Shown: positions 43,384 through 53,599 of the stretch, one piece after another
Layout of the letters: every line of letters starts with the position of its first letter
How positions within the stretch are numbered: the first letter of the stretch is position 1
Notes under the pieces: generated by a model
What the model saw: the letters and a program-made list of their open reading frames with translations, nothing else
What the model was told of the DNA's origin: nothing
Databases searched by the model: none
Program-made: the position numbers and the translations under genes
Assembly (NCBI RefSeq): GCF_001293685.1
Contig: NZ_BCAG01000001.1
Span: 558,001-622,000, forward strand
Length of the DNA: 64,000 bases
DNA from: Desulfatitalea tepidiphila
GTDB lineage: Bacteria > Desulfobacterota > Desulfobacteria > Desulfobacterales > Desulfosarcinaceae
Direction of reading: 5' to 3'

Positions 43384-45492
43384 TTAAGCCGCCACGGCTT
43401 CGTCGTCCAACTCGTGCAGCAGCTTCTGCACATCGAGGATCAACGCCACGCTGCCGTCGCCCAGGATGGTGGCACCCGAGATCTCCTGCACATCCTTGTA
43501 GAGCGTGTTCATGGTCTTGATGACGATCTGGTGTTCACCGATCACCCGATCCACCACGATGCCCACCTGCTGGCCATCGAGCTGGTTGATCACCACCTGC
43601 TCGATGGCCGGCGGCGCTCCTTCGATGCCGAAACGTTCGCGCAATGGAATGTACGGCACGATCTGGCCGCGGATGTTGAGAATGTTGCGGCCATGGGCGT
43701 CGGCCACATGCTTGCGGGTCAGCTCCACGCAAGACTCGATGGCCGCCAGGGGCAGGACGAATTTTTCATCGCCCAGTTCCACCAGCAGGCCGTCGATGAT
43801 GGCCAGGGTCAGGGGCAGCTTGAGGGTGATGGTGGTGCCCCGGCCCTTGCGGCTGGTGATATCGATGCTGCCGCGCAGCGCCTCGAGGCTGCGCTTGACC
43901 ACGTCCATGCCCACGCCTCGACCGGAAACGCTGGTCACGGCGCCGGCGGTGGAAAAGCCGGGCAGGAAGATCATCTGCAGCAGTTCCTTATCGCTCTTCT
44001 CGGCTTCCGGGGAAAGAAGCCCCTTTTCGATCGCCTTGCGCCGGATCTGCTGGGGATCGATGCCCGCCCCGTCGTCATGGATGTGGATCAGCACATTGGC
44101 CCCGGAGTGCTCGGCATGGATGCGGATGGCGCCCTGTTCGGGCTTGCCGGCCGCGCCGCGCTTTTCAGGGGTTTCGATGCCATGGTCGATGCTGTTGCGC
44201 AGGAGATGCACCAGCGGGTCGTTTAGCTGCTCGATGACCGTCTTGTCCAGCTCGGTCTCCCCCCCTTCGGTGTGCAGCTGGATGCGTTTGCCCAGCTCGC
44301 CGGAAAGATCGCGCACCAGGCGGCGCAGCTTGGCAAACGCCGTCTCGATGGGCAGCATGCGCACGCTCAACACATGGTCGCGCAGTTCTGCGGTCAGCCG
44401 TTCGACCACCTCGGTGATGGCCAGCAGCTCGGGGTCGCGGTCGGCCGTCGCTTTCTGGCTCAGCCGGGCCTGGACGGTCACCAACTCGCCCACCAGGTTG
44501 ACCAGGGCGTCGAGTTTTTCGGCGGCGACCCGCACGCTGCCGGACGATGATTGCTGTTCTCGCCGTTGACGGGTTTCCTGGACAAAGGCCTGTTCCGCCA
44601 AGGCGGCGCCCACCTGTTCTGGGCTGACCGTCTGGGATTCCACCAGGAGTTCTCCAAGCCGTTTCTGGCGATGCAGGGCGGTTTCCACTGCCTCGGGGGC
44701 CACATCGCCCCGAGCCACCAGGATTTCACCCAGGCGCGGAGATGGCCCGGATTCGCTCTCCGGCTCGTCGATCGGTTCGATCGCCAAGTCGCATGCGTCT
44801 TCGGCGAAGATGAAGACATCCTTTATCGCGTCGATCCCCCGCTCTGTGGTCAACAGGATCTCCCAATGCAGATAACAGCTTTCCGGGTCGAAAAGAGCCG
44901 GTTCGGGCACTCGGTCTGTGTACCCGATGACGCGGCAGGAGCCCAGGCCGGCCAGCTCATCTATCAGGGCCAACGGATTCGTACCGTTGCGGAACAGGTC
45001 GGCATAAGGGGTGAACTGGATGCGAAACATCTGCTCAGGGACCGGTGTCGGCGATGCCGGTGCGGATGGCGCCGGGTTGGAAAGGGGCTCGGTGTCGCCG
45101 GGCACCGATGCGTCGTCCGGGTTCAACAGGGCGCGAAAGCCGGCCAGGATACCGGCGCCTTTGTCGGAGTCGTCGGCCTCGGCTTCAGCGCCGCCGTCCA
45201 GCAAACCCTTGATGTGGTCCCTTGCCAGCAGGGCCAGGTTGACGAGATGGGTGGTGACCGGGATGCGGCCGTCGCGTACCCGGTCGAACACGGTTTCCAC
45301 GTCGTGGGTGAAGGCGGCGATCTCGTCAAAGCCGAACATGGCGCCCGATCCTTTGATGGTGTGCATGGCGCGAAAGACGCGGTCCACCAGGGCCGTGTCG
45401 TCGGGGGATTGCTCCAGCTCGAGCAGCGAGGTCTCCAATTCGGCCAGCAGTTCGTAGGCTTCGATCTTATACGCTTCGCGTTGGGTATCCAT
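43384..45492 (-). CDS. cheA: Chemotaxis histidine kinase CheA
   Basis: 702-residue kinase. P1 domain has the phosphorylated His44 in HTIKGSG. Residues 155-245 resemble a P2-like substrate-docking region. At 253-301 two tandem GspE/MshE N-terminal-like units (LGEILVARG, LGELLVESQ) precede the dimerisation domain. The ATPase domain has the N-box HLLRNSIDHG and G-boxes DDGAGIDP and GRGVGMDVVK; a CheW-like domain ends the protein. It phosphorylates CheY and CheB. The tandem units in the linker are not part of standard CheA. Confidence 0.93.
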   Translation of the reverse strand: MDTQREAYKIEAYELLAELETSLLELEQSPDDTALVDRVFRAMHTIKGSGAMFGFDEIAAFTHDVETVFDRVRDGRIPVTTHLVNLALLARDHIKGLLDGGAEAEADDSDKGAGILAGFRALLNPDDASVPGDTEPLSNPAPSAPASPTPVPEQMFRIQFTPYADLFRNGTNPLALIDELAGLGSCRVIGYTDRVPEPALFDPESCYLHWEILLTTERGIDAIKDVFIFAEDACDLAIEPIDEPESESGPSPRLGEILVARGDVAPEAVETALHRQKRLGELLVESQTVSPEQVGAALAEQAFVQETRQRREQQSSSGSVRVAAEKLDALVNLVGELVTVQARLSQKATADRDPELLAITEVVERLTAELRDHVLSVRMLPIETAFAKLRRLVRDLSGELGKRIQLHTEGGETELDKTVIEQLNDPLVHLLRNSIDHGIETPEKRGAAGKPEQGAIRIHAEHSGANVLIHIHDDGAGIDPQQIRRKAIEKGLLSPEAEKSDKELLQMIFLPGFSTAGAVTSVSGRGVGMDVVKRSLEALRGSIDITSRKGRGTTITLKLPLTLAIIDGLLVELGDEKFVLPLAAIESCVELTRKHVADAHGRNILNIRGQIVPYIPLRERFGIEGAPPAIEQVVINQLDGQQVGIVVDRVIGEHQIVIKTMNTLYKDVQEISGATILGDGSVALILDVQKLLHELDDEAVAA

Positions 45493-45495
45493 GGG

Positions 45496-45810
45496 CTATG
45501 TCTCTTGGGCTGAGTTTGCAAAAAGTTCCAAAACAAGGCCGGCTCGCACCAGGGCCGCCGTGACCGCGGGCGATGGCGGGCCGAGGGTGATTGCCGCATC
45601 CGGTGAGCCGGCGGCGCGCGCGATCTGGCAAATGATCTGGAGGCCGGCCCCGTCGCAGCTCTCCACCTCGCTCAAGTCGACGGTCAGTGGATCTGGCGAC
45701 GACAGCAGGGGCAACAGGGTGCGCCACGTGTCGGCGGCTTCCCAGATGCTCAGGGCGCCGCGGACAGACACCGTGCGGCCATGGTCAAGGGTTTGGCTTT
45801 CTATGGGCAT
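45496..45810 (-). CDS. STAS-domain protein
   Basis: 104-residue single STAS domain like anti-sigma factor antagonists (VRGALSIWEAADTWRTLLPL, LTVDLSEVESCDGAGLQII). The Ser/Thr of the phosphorylation loop is represented by SCDGAG. It sits between the soluble receptor-like gene and cheA, 3 bp before the latter. The ATG at 45810 follows GAAGGGA. A partner-binding role in the signalling array is plausible but unproven. Confidence 0.8.
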   Translation of the reverse strand: MPIESQTLDHGRTVSVRGALSIWEAADTWRTLLPLLSSPDPLTVDLSEVESCDGAGLQIICQIARAAGSPDAAITLGPPSPAVTAALVRAGLVLELFANSAQET

Positions 45811-45826
45811 GGCATTTCCCTTCTCG

Positions 45827-47845
45827 TCAAAACAATTCCACGTTGTCATCAAACATCTCGGGTTCCGCGGCCGCAGCGTCGGTCCCGGGGGATCGATCCA
45901 ACCCTTCCGGCGCAGGGTCACGCTCCGGGTCGGGATGACCCAGGTGGGCTTCGCGTTCACGATCCATGGTGTAACGGGCCATGATGCGCCGCTCTTCGGC
46001 CTGCCAGTCGTCCGGAGCGGCTTCGGCAAAAGGCTGCAGCCTGTGTTGAACCTCCGCAAGGCGCGACAGTTGCGTCCGGCCGCCATCGGCCAGGGTGTCG
46101 AAAAACCCGAGATGCGTCTGACCCTCTGCGATGCGCCGCTCCAATCGCTGCCCCATTGCCAAGACCTGCCGGGACTCGGTTTTGAAGGTGGCGCAGGCGA
46201 TGGAAAAGCCTTCGATGCCCCGGCGCAACAGCGCACCGGCGCCGTCGGCCCCTCCCCGATCGTCCCCGGCGCTGTCCATGGATTTGGAGGCTTCGGCGAT
46301 GCGCGCCATGATATCGGTGACCTCACCGACGGTGGTATTGGACTGCTCGGCCAGCACTTTCATTTCGTTGACGATGGCGGCGATGGCGCGTCCTGCGTCT
46401 CCCAGGCGGGAGGAGCGGATGACCGCATTGAGGGCCTTGAGGCGGATGTCGAAATTGATGTCGCGCACCTGGTCGATATGGGTGTTCATACGGGCCACGG
46501 TCCGGCCGGTCTCTTTGCGGGCCTCGCCCAGACGGCGGATCTGCGCCATGCCTTCGTCGAAGAGGCCGGTGAGCCGCTCCAGTTCCTGGGTCAGCACCGT
46601 CACCGGATGGCGGGCACGGCTGCCTGCGACCGGGTAGGCCGCATCGATCTCCAGGGTGTCCAGGGCTTCGGCGCGGGTGACAGCCCCTACCGCCGTTTGC
46701 AAGGCACCCAGTGCCGACCGGCTCTCTTCCCGCACCGCCGCCACATCCTCGCAGATGGTTTGTACCTGGGCCATCTGCAGACGAACGATGCCGTAGACGC
46801 GGCCAAGCATGGCCTGCATGGAGGTCTGCGGCAGCGAAACGCCGGGCGTTCCGTTCAGGATCTGTTCGGCCTCGTCCAGTGCCTCATGGATGTGCGCCGC
46901 GCGTTGGGAGATGTTGTCGTGAATCTGAACACCGACGACCAGGCGGCCCACCTGCTGGTCGATCTGCCGGGATTGTTCGCTGATACGGTCCAGGGCGTCC
47001 ATGGTCAGGTTCATGAAACAGGCCACCTGATCCAGAGCTCTGCGGACCGATGTCTGGGCATCGGCCATGAGGGTTTCCAGGTGGGCCATGCGCGCGCCGA
47101 TATCGGCGTGCACGGTATCAAGGACCCGTTGGGCGGTTTGAGTGTCCTCACCGATATGGCCCACCGCGCTGTAAACCGTGCGCGACAGTTGCGCGATCTC
47201 TTCGGCCAGGGCTTGAAATGCCTCGGTCGCCGCCTGACTGCGGGCGCTTTCGATGCTGATGGCCAGACCGACCATTTTGAGGTTTTTGGCCACTACCTTG
47301 AACTGCTGGTTCTGAAGATGCAGCGCGGCCAAATCGGCATGAATCCGCTGCAATCCGTCCAGATCGGCGGCCAGCTGCAGCCGGCGGGTCTTGACCTCAT
47401 CGATGGCCCCGGCGGCATGGTTCTCGATGGCTCTGAGAGCACCCCGGATCGAAGCATTCTGCTCCTCGCCCAGCATCGCCACGATGGTTTGGGCCAGCTG
47501 CCGTGCCTCGGCCTGGATGGTCTGCAGCCGGCCGCCCAGGTCGAGAAAATCATTTTCGGTTTGGCCGCACAGTCCGGTGAGCCTTTTGCCGCTGCGTTGA
47601 AGCGCATCCATCAAGGATTGGGTGTCGGACCAAGGCGCCGGCGGCGCATGGTCTTCTTCTCTCTTTTCAAGAAGACGGGGAGTCGCCTCGCACGCTGCTT
47701 CGAGCGGTGATGGGACGGGCCGGTCTGGACCTGCCGTGAGTTGCGGGACCATCCGACGGATCCGTTCGATCCCACGCCGCATCAGCGACGATCGCGTCAG
47801 AAATCGCAAGGCGGACGTCAATGCGGTCCATCCCATCAGTGCCAC
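45827..47845 (-). CDS. Soluble MCP-like signalling protein
   Basis: 672-residue, largely coiled-coil protein with no clear membrane helix. Two stretches resemble the hairpin tip of methyl-accepting chemotaxis proteins: LAISIESARSQAATEAFQAL and NAVIRSSRLGDAGRAIAAIV followed by EMKVLAEQSNTTVGE. The tips are divergent (typical tips read [13 protein letters not shown]). It may be a cytoplasmic receptor or an adaptor of the CheA array. I prefer a GTG at 47845, behind AGGAGGA; an ATG at 47899 overlapping the upstream stop (ATGA) would add 18 residues. Confidence 0.7.
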   Translation of the reverse strand: MALMGWTALTSALRFLTRSSLMRRGIERIRRMVPQLTAGPDRPVPSPLEAACEATPRLLEKREEDHAPPAPWSDTQSLMDALQRSGKRLTGLCGQTENDFLDLGGRLQTIQAEARQLAQTIVAMLGEEQNASIRGALRAIENHAAGAIDEVKTRRLQLAADLDGLQRIHADLAALHLQNQQFKVVAKNLKMVGLAISIESARSQAATEAFQALAEEIAQLSRTVYSAVGHIGEDTQTAQRVLDTVHADIGARMAHLETLMADAQTSVRRALDQVACFMNLTMDALDRISEQSRQIDQQVGRLVVGVQIHDNISQRAAHIHEALDEAEQILNGTPGVSLPQTSMQAMLGRVYGIVRLQMAQVQTICEDVAAVREESRSALGALQTAVGAVTRAEALDTLEIDAAYPVAGSRARHPVTVLTQELERLTGLFDEGMAQIRRLGEARKETGRTVARMNTHIDQVRDINFDIRLKALNAVIRSSRLGDAGRAIAAIVNEMKVLAEQSNTTVGEVTDIMARIAEASKSMDSAGDDRGGADGAGALLRRGIEGFSIACATFKTESRQVLAMGQRLERRIAEGQTHLGFFDTLADGGRTQLSRLAEVQHRLQPFAEAAPDDWQAEERRIMARYTMDREREAHLGHPDPERDPAPEGLDRSPGTDAAAAEPEMFDDNVELF

Positions 47846-47895
47846 GGTTTTCTCCTCCTGCGGTTCGCCGGTCGGTCGAGATGTTGAGTCAAACA

Positions 47896-48786
47896 TCATC
47901 GGTCGTTTCCAAGCCGGATGTGCTGATTTTTGCGTTGACCGGCGATCTGCAATTGCACCGTGACGCCCTGGGGCCTTGGATAGATGCGACATTCCACGAT
48001 GCCTGTCAATCGTTCGCTGTCCACCCTGATGTCGAAGGCGCACCTCTTCCCGAGCGTTGCCGTTTGGGCCGCTTTTTCTTCCAACCCCGTTCCCTCCGCC
48101 CAGGGAAAGGCGTCGTGGAAGGCGCTGTTGATCGGGTCGGGGCACTCTGGTGCCAACCACTCCCGGGCCGCGCGGTTGATGTAGCTGATGCGTCCGGCAC
48201 CGTCGAGAGAGACGAAGCCGTCGTTCACACTGTCCAGAATGAACAGCATGTCCCGGTTCGTTTGCAGCAGCACCTTTTCCACGCGGCGCCGGTAGTCGAT
48301 TTCCTGCTCCAGCCGCTGGTTGGCCTGTTTGAGTTCTGCCGTACGCCGGGCCACCTTATGCTCCAGCTCCTCGTGGGCCCGCTTGAGCGCTTCTTCCTGT
48401 TCGGCCAGCTGTTTTTGGATTTCCCGATCGTTGACCACCCGCTGCACCACTTCGGGAAGGACCTCCAGCAGGCCGCTGGATTTGGTCAGATAGTCCTTGG
48501 CCCCCTCTTTCAGGATCTGGGCGGCCAACCGTTCGTCTCCGCGACCGGTGATCATCACCACCGAAACCTCTTTGTCGATCTGACGCAGGCGGTGGTAAAG
48601 CGCCAGGCCGGTGGTGTCCGGCAGATCGTAGTCGAGCAGGATCACATCGAAGTGTTGCGCCTGAAACTGTTCAAGGGCCGTCTTGCCGTTGCAGGCAAAT
48701 TCTACCGTGTGTCCCGATGCCCAGAGCGAGTGGGCCTGGGCGTTGGCAGCCGGCTGACTGTCTTCGACGATGAGCACGTTGGCCAT
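47896..48786 (-). CDS. Response regulator with coiled coil and PAS domain
   Basis: 296 residues. Residues 1-120 form a receiver domain (VLIVEDSQPAA, phospho-Asp in VILLDYDLPDTTG, Lys in DYLTKSSG). A coiled coil follows (about 122-170), then a PAS-like domain (ILDSVNDGFVSLDGAGRISY) to the C-terminus. No kinase or DNA-binding domain follows, so it probably relays or scaffolds signals in the chemosensory cluster. Confidence 0.83.
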   Translation of the reverse strand: MANVLIVEDSQPAANAQAHSLWASGHTVEFACNGKTALEQFQAQHFDVILLDYDLPDTTGLALYHRLRQIDKEVSVVMITGRGDERLAAQILKEGAKDYLTKSSGLLEVLPEVVQRVVNDREIQKQLAEQEEALKRAHEELEHKVARRTAELKQANQRLEQEIDYRRRVEKVLLQTNRDMLFILDSVNDGFVSLDGAGRISYINRAAREWLAPECPDPINSAFHDAFPWAEGTGLEEKAAQTATLGKRCAFDIRVDSERLTGIVECRIYPRPQGVTVQLQIAGQRKNQHIRLGNDR

Positions 48787-48849
48787 AGGTCATGATCCAT
48801 TGGTGCCGATAAAGGTTCAGGGAGGGGGGTGGCCCCTCCCTTTTGATGG

Positions 48850-49356
48850 TTATGCGGCCTGCTGGGCATCGGTGCCGTGGGGTTGAACCATGGACAGCTC
48901 GTCCACGGAGAAGATGCGGTCCACGTCCAGGATGATGATGAACTCATCATCATGTTTGCCGATGCCCCTGATAAATTCGGTGTTCCATTTGGCGCCGATC
49001 TTGGGGGCCGCCTCGATCTGGCTGGCCTCCATCTCCATCACGTTATGCACCGCGTCGGCCAATGCGCCGATGACGGTGATTTCACCCTCAAGCGAGATCT
49101 CCATCACCACGATACGGGTGTCCAAGGTACGTTCGATCTTTTTCATGCCGAATTTGAGACTCAGGTCCACCACCGGTACCACGCTGCCGCGCACATTGAT
49201 GACGCCGCGCATGAAGGCCGGCGAGCGGGGAACCTTGGTGATGGTGGTGACATCCAGGATTTCGCGCACCTGGGAGACATCCAGGGCAAACATCTCTTCG
49301 CCCAGGCGAAAGGTCAGATACTGGTGCAGCGATAGGTTGTCCGTATGTTCCGTCAT
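48850..49356 (-). CDS. cheW: Chemotaxis coupling protein CheW
   Basis: 168-residue adaptor that links receptors to CheA. One CheW domain: YLTFRLGEEMFALDVSQVRE, AFMRGVINVRGSVVPVVDLS, and EFIRGIGKHDDEFIIILDVD. It lies 18 bp after the receptor gene. The C-terminal Gln/Ala tail is disordered. Confidence 0.93.
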   Translation of the reverse strand: MTEHTDNLSLHQYLTFRLGEEMFALDVSQVREILDVTTITKVPRSPAFMRGVINVRGSVVPVVDLSLKFGMKKIERTLDTRIVVMEISLEGEITVIGALADAVHNVMEMEASQIEAAPKIGAKWNTEFIRGIGKHDDEFIIILDVDRIFSVDELSMVQPHGTDAQQAA

Positions 49357-49374
49357 CGTGTCCTCCTTTCGCGT

Positions 49375-51429
49375 TTAGTAGCGCTCGAACTCGGCGTCGC
49401 GATCGTCACCGCCGCCCATCTCCAGGTCGATGCCACCGTCCGCGGAGACCGGATGAAAGGCTGCCCGGGCGTGGCCGTTGCCGTTGCCGGCAGCGGGTTT
49501 GGCGGCTGCGGGATGAAAGTGGTGGGCGATATCCGCCTTGGGGGTCTTGCGCGGCGCACTGGGGGCCTTGGTCCGCTTGGCCGATGATACTCCCTGGGTG
49601 TCGATCTTGAAAAACGCCACGGCATCCTGCAGCCGTTCGGCCTGGCTGGAAAGCTCCTCTGCGGTCGAAGCCATCTCCTCGGAGGCCGAAGCGTTTTGCT
49701 GGATCACCTGGTCGAGCTGCTGGATGGCCTTGTTGACCTGATCGGCGCCGCTGTTCTGCTCGTTGCTGGCCGCGCTGATCTCCTGGACCAGTTCGGCCGT
49801 CTTTTGAATGTCCGGCACGATGCGGCCCAGCATTTCACCGGCCTTTTCGGCCACCTCCACGCTGGAACTCGACAGGCTGCTGATCTCGCCGGCCGCGGTC
49901 TGGCTGCGTTCGGCCAGTTTACGTACCTCCGAGGCCACCACGGCGAACCCCTTGCCGTGCTCGCCGGCCCGCGCCGCCTCGATGGCCGCGTTGAGGGCCA
50001 GCAGGTCGGTCTGCCGCGCGATCTCTTCGATGATCGAGATCTTCTGGGCGATCTCCTTCATGGCCGCCACGGTGCGGGACACGGCCTGGCCGCCGTTTTC
50101 GGCATCTTCGGCCGCCTTGAGCGCGATCTTTTCGGTCTGGGTGGCGTTGTCGGCATTCTGCTTGATGTTGGCCGCCATTTGCTCCATTGAGGAAGAGGCT
50201 TCTTCGGCCGATGCGGCCTGCTCGGTGGCCCCCTGGCTCATCTCTTCGCTGCTCGAGCTCAGCTCCTGGCTGCCCGAGGCCACGTTGTCGGCCGCGGACT
50301 GCACGTCGGCCACGATATTACGCAGTTTTTCCACCATATTCTTCATGGCGGTGAGCAGTTGGCCGGTTTCGTCCTTGCTGTCGATGTCGATCTTCACCGT
50401 GAGATCCCCTTTGCTCAACTGATCGGAGATTCCCACGGCCTTGATGATGGGCGCGGTGATGGTCCGGGCGCCCAGCAGAATGACGACCGCGACGACCATA
50501 CTCGTGACGATGGCAATGAGCAGGGTCGCATTACGAATGGCGTTGGAAGCGGCCAGAAACTCGCTTTCGTCCTGGGTGGCGCAGATGGACCAGCCGGCGA
50601 TGGCGACCGGCGCAAAGCCTGCGATCTTGTCGATCCCTTTAAAACGATACGATTCCACACCGGTCTGGCCGGCGAGCATCCTGTCGTTGATGCTCTTCAT
50701 TTCCCCAATCGTGGTGACATCCAGCTTGAGGATGTTTTCGGCCTTGGGATGGGCCAGAATCATGCCGGCCTCATTGATCATGTAACCATATCCGGTTTGA
50801 CCGATCTTACGGTTGGCGATCAGGTCCGTCAGATATTCCGCCTTGACCGCGATGCCCAACAGACCGAGGAACTGCCTGCGGTCGCCCTGGATGGGAGCGC
50901 AGATGGTCAGCACCGGTTTGCCCGTGGCCTTGGAGACCACCATTTTGCCGATGATGGTCTTGCCGGCCGACTTGGTTTCCACAAAGAAGTCCTGGGTGGA
51001 GATGTCGATATCCTGATAGCGGTTCCCGTTGTCGAGAATGCCGTTATACACTTGGCCCTTGGCGTCGGCGATGAAGATCCCCTGGTAGGTGTTCCCCATT
51101 TCCGAGAATTGTCGGGCCAGAGCGTTGAACACATCCTCGATACGGTGCTGGGAACCTGCAATGCCATTGGACGCCACCGCTTCGGCCATTTCCCGGATTC
51201 TTTGCTGAGAGGCCATGGATGCCGCTTTGCTCATTTCGCTCTCCAGGATATTCGTGGTCATTCGCGCCAGGTCCGAGGCAATGCCCTGGGCCTGCTCCAT
51301 GGATTGCTTTTGCAGCGCGTTGCCGGCTTTTTGAAAGGCGATGAAGCCGACCACAAAGACGGGTACCAGCACTAAAATGAGACCGCCGATGATCAGCTTC
51401 GATGAAATGGTTTTGAGATTGATTTTCAT
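49375..51429 (-). CDS. Methyl-accepting chemotaxis protein with dCache sensor
   Basis: 684-residue transmembrane receptor. A first membrane helix (residues 13-31) and a second (about 302-323) enclose a roughly 270-residue double-Cache-like sensor ([20 protein letters not shown]). HAMP follows, then the signalling domain with the perfect tip region [20 protein letters not shown]. The C-terminus ends EFERY, fitting the aromatic-x-x-aromatic pentapeptide that tethers CheR/CheB. It is the first gene of the che operon; AGGAGG lies upstream of the ATG. Confidence 0.92.
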   Translation of the reverse strand: MKINLKTISSKLIIGGLILVLVPVFVVGFIAFQKAGNALQKQSMEQAQGIASDLARMTTNILESEMSKAASMASQQRIREMAEAVASNGIAGSQHRIEDVFNALARQFSEMGNTYQGIFIADAKGQVYNGILDNGNRYQDIDISTQDFFVETKSAGKTIIGKMVVSKATGKPVLTICAPIQGDRRQFLGLLGIAVKAEYLTDLIANRKIGQTGYGYMINEAGMILAHPKAENILKLDVTTIGEMKSINDRMLAGQTGVESYRFKGIDKIAGFAPVAIAGWSICATQDESEFLAASNAIRNATLLIAIVTSMVVAVVILLGARTITAPIIKAVGISDQLSKGDLTVKIDIDSKDETGQLLTAMKNMVEKLRNIVADVQSAADNVASGSQELSSSSEEMSQGATEQAASAEEASSSMEQMAANIKQNADNATQTEKIALKAAEDAENGGQAVSRTVAAMKEIAQKISIIEEIARQTDLLALNAAIEAARAGEHGKGFAVVASEVRKLAERSQTAAGEISSLSSSSVEVAEKAGEMLGRIVPDIQKTAELVQEISAASNEQNSGADQVNKAIQQLDQVIQQNASASEEMASTAEELSSQAERLQDAVAFFKIDTQGVSSAKRTKAPSAPRKTPKADIAHHFHPAAAKPAAGNGNGHARAAFHPVSADGGIDLEMGGGDDRDAEFERY

Positions 51430-51650
51430 TGAACGCTTTCCTCCTGGATAAGTTGATCCCCTTTAAGATCCAAAAAATGATGCCAAACGATCAAAAGCTT
51501 TTTGATTTCCATGGGCAAAAAACCATTATGCGGAGTCCTGCAGCCGCCGGTGAAATCATTTTAGGGTAGTATCGTCATGCACAGAGCGCACTTAACGATG
51601 AATTATGTGGGGTAAAATGGGGGGCGAATCCACCCGGTCCTTCATACCCG
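51430..51650. other. Upstream region of the che operon
   Basis: About 220 bp between the receptor gene start and repeat copy D. A/T-rich patches are present but no confident sigma-70, sigma-28 or sigma-54 box pair and no gene. Confidence 0.5.
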
Positions 51651-51953
51651 GCAATTCTAAATGAATGTGATTCACAATTGCGGGTATGTTTCCAAGGTGT
51701 TGTTTAATAAAACAATTCGCATGGTAACAGGCATGGCAGGCCCGGGTGGGTCAGGTGGCCAGGGCCACGTACGCCTGCGGTCAATAGAGCCGGTTGAATG
51801 CAAACGGCGGACAAGCGGCCCAGACTGTTTGAGCGCAGCGAGTTTCTGGGCCGCCCGCCGTGCATGTTACCGGCACTTGACCGCTTGGCGTGTGGCATCG
51901 GCCACCTGTCCCACCCGGGCCGGGTTTAATGAATCGCGTTCGGTTGGAATCGC
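51651..51953 (+). repeat. Palindromic TIR element, copy D (complete)
   Basis: Complete copy of about 303 bp in the orientation of B and C. The left end GCAATTCTAAATGAATGTGA and the right end (TGAATCGCGTTCGGTTGGAAT, slightly degenerate) are inverted repeats, with the same nested hairpin core between 51790 and 51880. Its right end is 13 bp from the stop codon of the convergent radical SAM gene. Confidence 0.87.
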
Positions 51954-51966
51954 CGCGTCAGACCGC

Positions 51967-53574
51967 CTATGGCAGGGCGGGCGCGGAAAGGGTTGGGCAA
52001 TGGCGGTTGTGGGTCCAGAACCAGTGCAGGCCTTCCGGTGCCTGCTGGTATTTCAAGAAGCCGCGCTCGTAGTAATTTTTAATGGTCCGGGCCACCAGGG
52101 CTGCGTCCATGCCGGTGGTGCGGGTCACATGGGCCGCCAGGGGGGCCGTGGGATCGGTCGTGTCCACGGGCAAGGTGTCGCTTTCACTGATAATGTCTTC
52201 GGACAGGATGGCGTAGGCCAGCTTCATCCGGTAGAAGCCCTCGAAGGTGAAAAATTCCTCGTCCGAACAGGTGCCTTGGCGGTAGCGGGCCTCCACCGTG
52301 TCTCGTTGCTCGATCTGCTTGCGGTAGGCGTCGGCCACGAAGGCGTCCATCTGCTCGGGCGTCAGGGCGGCGGTGCGCACGATGGCCTGGTTGGCGTCGT
52401 ACAGGCGCCATTCGTCGGTGAGGATCTCCAGATCGTATTGCTCGACGTTATCCCGGATCGTGGTGCCGGGAAAGGGGGAGAGGAAATGAAAGCCGTATTC
52501 GATGCCCAGGGTTTCGGCGAACCGACGGGTCTCTTCCAGCGTGGCCAGGGTCTCGCCGGGCAGTCCCACCATGAACGAGGCGTGGGTACGCAGGCCGGCC
52601 GCCTTGCTCCACGCCACGGCCTGGCGGGCCTGGGCCAGGGTAATGCCCTTTTTGACCCGCTTGAGCATCTCGGCATTGCCCGACTCGATGCCGAAGCTGA
52701 TGCTGTAGCAACCGGCCGATCGCATATCCTGGAGCAGCTCCGGATCCACCGTGTTGACCCGGGCGAAGACGCTCCAGATGAAGTCGAGGTTGCGCCGCCG
52801 GATCTCCGCGCAAAGGGCATGCACCCGTTTCCGGTTGGCGGTGAACAGGTCGTCGGCCACATTGATGATGGTCATTCCTTCGGCCAGCAACCCTTCGATT
52901 TCGTCCACCACCCGGGCGGGATCTCTGAAGCGGGGTTTGTGGCCCACCATGCGCCGGCCCAGGCAGAAGATGCAGGCGTTGGGGCAACCCCGGCTGCTAA
53001 TGATGCTCACCGGAAATCCCAGGGCCTCGTAGCGGGACATGGGCAGCAGATGCCGGGCAGGCAGCGGCAGGGCATCCAGGTCGGCGATCAGGGGGCGGGC
53101 CGGGGTTCGCAGCACCTCGTCGTCCTGACGAAAGGCGATGCCCTCGATGGTCGGCCACGCAGTGGGGGATTGGATCGCTGGGATCAGATCGTGCAGGGTC
53201 TGCTCGGCCTCGCCGATGACGATCAGGTCGAGCTGCGGATAGCGCCGCAGGGTGTTTTCCACGTCGAAGCTGACGTGCGGACCGCCCATCATGGTGATGG
53301 CCTGCGGCAAGTGGGCCTTGGCGTCCTGAATGATACCGATGGCCTGGGGAAAGTTCATGGTAACAGAGGTGGCGCCCACCACATCGGGCCGGAATGCGTC
53401 CAGTGCCGCCCTCAATTTTTCAGGGGTGTACTTGCTGACGATATAATCGAAGATTCTCACCTCGGCACCGGCCGCTTCGCAGGCGGCGGCCACATAGCAG
53501 AGTCCCAGGGGAGGTGACGGCGCCTCTTCGAGGGGATAGGGCGGGGCGATCAGTGCGATTTTCAATTTTTTCAT
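51967..53574 (-). CDS. B12-binding radical SAM protein
   Basis: 535-residue protein of the cobalamin-binding radical SAM group (Pfam-like B12-binding plus radical SAM). The N-terminal Rossmann-like cobalamin domain has APPYPLEEAPSPPLGLCYVA and DVVGATSVTMNFP; the cluster motif CPNACIFC follows near residue 210, and the C-terminal 180 residues are helical. Relatives act as methyltransferases or in cell-envelope lipid synthesis; the substrate here is not evident. The start at 53574 (MKKLKIALIAPP) matches the usual fold start; an ATG at 53592 adds six residues and neither has a good ribosome site. Confidence 0.8.
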   Translation of the reverse strand: MKKLKIALIAPPYPLEEAPSPPLGLCYVAAACEAAGAEVRIFDYIVSKYTPEKLRAALDAFRPDVVGATSVTMNFPQAIGIIQDAKAHLPQAITMMGGPHVSFDVENTLRRYPQLDLIVIGEAEQTLHDLIPAIQSPTAWPTIEGIAFRQDDEVLRTPARPLIADLDALPLPARHLLPMSRYEALGFPVSIISSRGCPNACIFCLGRRMVGHKPRFRDPARVVDEIEGLLAEGMTIINVADDLFTANRKRVHALCAEIRRRNLDFIWSVFARVNTVDPELLQDMRSAGCYSISFGIESGNAEMLKRVKKGITLAQARQAVAWSKAAGLRTHASFMVGLPGETLATLEETRRFAETLGIEYGFHFLSPFPGTTIRDNVEQYDLEILTDEWRLYDANQAIVRTAALTPEQMDAFVADAYRKQIEQRDTVEARYRQGTCSDEEFFTFEGFYRMKLAYAILSEDIISESDTLPVDTTDPTAPLAAHVTRTTGMDAALVARTIKNYYERGFLKYQQAPEGLHWFWTHNRHCPTLSAPALP

Positions 53575-53599
53575 GGAGGGGGTGGATATCATGATGGTT

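Noticed and set aside
51470-51520. Sigma-54-like site (TTGGCAT...TTTTGG) before the receptor gene
   Set aside because: Spacing between the GG and the -12 element is off by one base and the -12 GC is missing.
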